Shown here: positions 63,418-64,000 of the stretch, piece by piece
Layout of the letters: the number at the start of each line of letters is the position of its first letter
How positions within the stretch are numbered: position 1 is the stretch's first letter
Source of the DNA: Bacteroides faecium
GTDB lineage: Bacteria; Bacteroidota; Bacteroidia; Bacteroidales; Bacteroidaceae
DNA: 64,000 nt
NCBI RefSeq assembly: GCF_012113595.1
Contig: NZ_CP050831.1
Span: forward strand, 620,001-684,000
Direction: 5' to 3'
The notes under the pieces: generated by a model
What the model saw: only the letters and a program-made list of their open reading frames with translations
Told to the model about the DNA's origin: nothing
Database searches by the model: none
Position numbers and translations under genes: made by a program

Positions 63418-64000
63418 TTAGTCCGTAATCTCCACGTCAAAGTCCTTGACAGTACCATGTCTCACACTGCCGCACGGTTCGAAAGCAGAAAGATCGACAG
63501 CCCATGAATCCACAGTAGCCGCCCGCATACGCACAACATCAAGCGCAGCATCTGCCGGAACGTGTACGGATATGCTATACGGGCCATTATTCGTCCCTTC
63601 AAAGTCGCCGAACACTGCAATACGTTCTCCGTCATTTGTGAAATTCCTGTCACCGTTCCAGTCTATCCACACAGCACTGCATGACCAGTTGTTCGATTGT
63701 ACCAGATGAAGTGTAAAGTCACTGCCTCTTTTCACGATAAGGCGGTCTTCGGGATAGTACTTATAATTATTAGTCGGTATGGCAGTATTCACGTGCGACA
63801 GGTTTTGCGCAGCTCCCTCGGTGCGGACTTCATCCGGGCAATATTCACCATAACCTGTAATCGTACAATATTCTTTGCCGAACACCGGCGGATTACCGCT
63901 TACAAACACCTCGACGAACGCGCTTCGTCCACCTTCCACCGTAGTGGCCGTTATGATGGAAGAACCTCGCGAGAGTGCTGTCACCACGCCATTATCCACA
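63418..64000 (-). CDS. GEVED-domain surface protein, N-terminus cut by window edge
   Basis: The frame is open to the window end; the visible C-terminal ~193 residues begin inside a Big_2 bacterial Ig-like domain (NGVVTALSRGSSIITATTVEG), followed by a GEVED-type domain (CPDEVRTEGAAQNLSHVNTAIPTN, WIDWNGDRNFTNDGERI, VRMRAATV, GTVKDFDVEI). Such proteins are exported and may bind glycan or protein at the surface. Its place ahead of susC in the same operon is unusual, since accessory binders normally follow SusD. Enzymatic domains could lie in the missing part. Confidence 0.8.
   Translation of the reverse strand, partial: VDNGVVTALSRGSSIITATTVEGGRSAFVEVFVSGNPPVFGKEYCTITGYGEYCPDEVRTEGAAQNLSHVNTAIPTNNYKYYPEDRLIVKRGSDFTLHLVQSNNWSCSAVWIDWNGDRNFTNDGERIAVFGDFEGTNNGPYSISVHVPADAALDVVRMRAATVDSWAVDLSAFEPCGSVRHGTVKDFDVEITD

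Overview
The window is Bacteroides chromosomal DNA, most likely from the B. thetaiotaomicron / ovatus / xylanisolvens group. The support is three SusC/SusD pairs with accessory surface lipoproteins, family-typical proteins (DUF4998, DUF5017, GH123/DUF4091, HU-HIG, DUF4890), and Bacteroidetes-type promoters (TTTG, 19-21 nt, TAnnTTTG) in front of many genes. The species is not proven by the sequence.

Layout. (1) 1-6912, minus strand: the tail of a polysaccharide-utilisation locus (PUL1: SusC, SusD, a DUF4959-type lipoprotein and a truncated DUF4998 lipoprotein). (2) 6913-8540: 1.6 kb without a credible gene but rich in structure. It holds a 311-bp segment between perfect 26-bp inverted repeats that carries a consensus promoter pointing away from PUL1, and a 514-bp fold-back element with 132-bp inverted arms around a 22-bp-phased repeat array. 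(3) 8541-28299: mostly housekeeping and general genes. These are an Rpn-like nuclease, a short MutS-like ATPase, pckA, upp, a TolC-HlyD-MFS-AraC efflux operon, a DUF4890 secreted protein, a YfhO membrane protein, ahcY, a soluble histidine kinase, an S41 protease and a PfkB-type adenosine kinase. (4) 28377-28552: two identical tRNA-Asn(GTT) genes. (5) 28614-52527: PUL2. In transcription order on the minus strand it reads SusC, SusD, duplicated DUF5017 lipoprotein, two related large enzymes of unknown class, a double SGNH esterase, a GH3 with PA14, and an FAD oxidoreductase. A LacI regulator lies upstream, a GntR regulator downstream, and a divergent solute:sodium symporter beside LacI. (6) 52629-55079: an AAA-ATPase/PD-(D/E)XK protein and an HU-like DNA-binding protein with four 22-bp-spaced repeats in its leader. 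(7) 55183-64000, minus strand: PUL3 with a partial GEVED-domain protein, SusC, SusD and two GH123-like lipoproteins carrying the Asp-Glu dyad.

How the parts work together. In each PUL, SusC/SusD and the lipoproteins would capture and import glycan and the enzymes would cut it. In PUL2, LacI has a strong dyad between itself and the symporter, and the susC promoter has a dyad at its start site, so LacI control of uptake is plausible. PUL1 shows no conventional promoter directly upstream of susC. The invertible-looking segment would supply one if flipped, giving phase-variable expression; that is inference. PUL3 chemistry suggests N-acetylgalactosamine-containing glycans, from family knowledge only.
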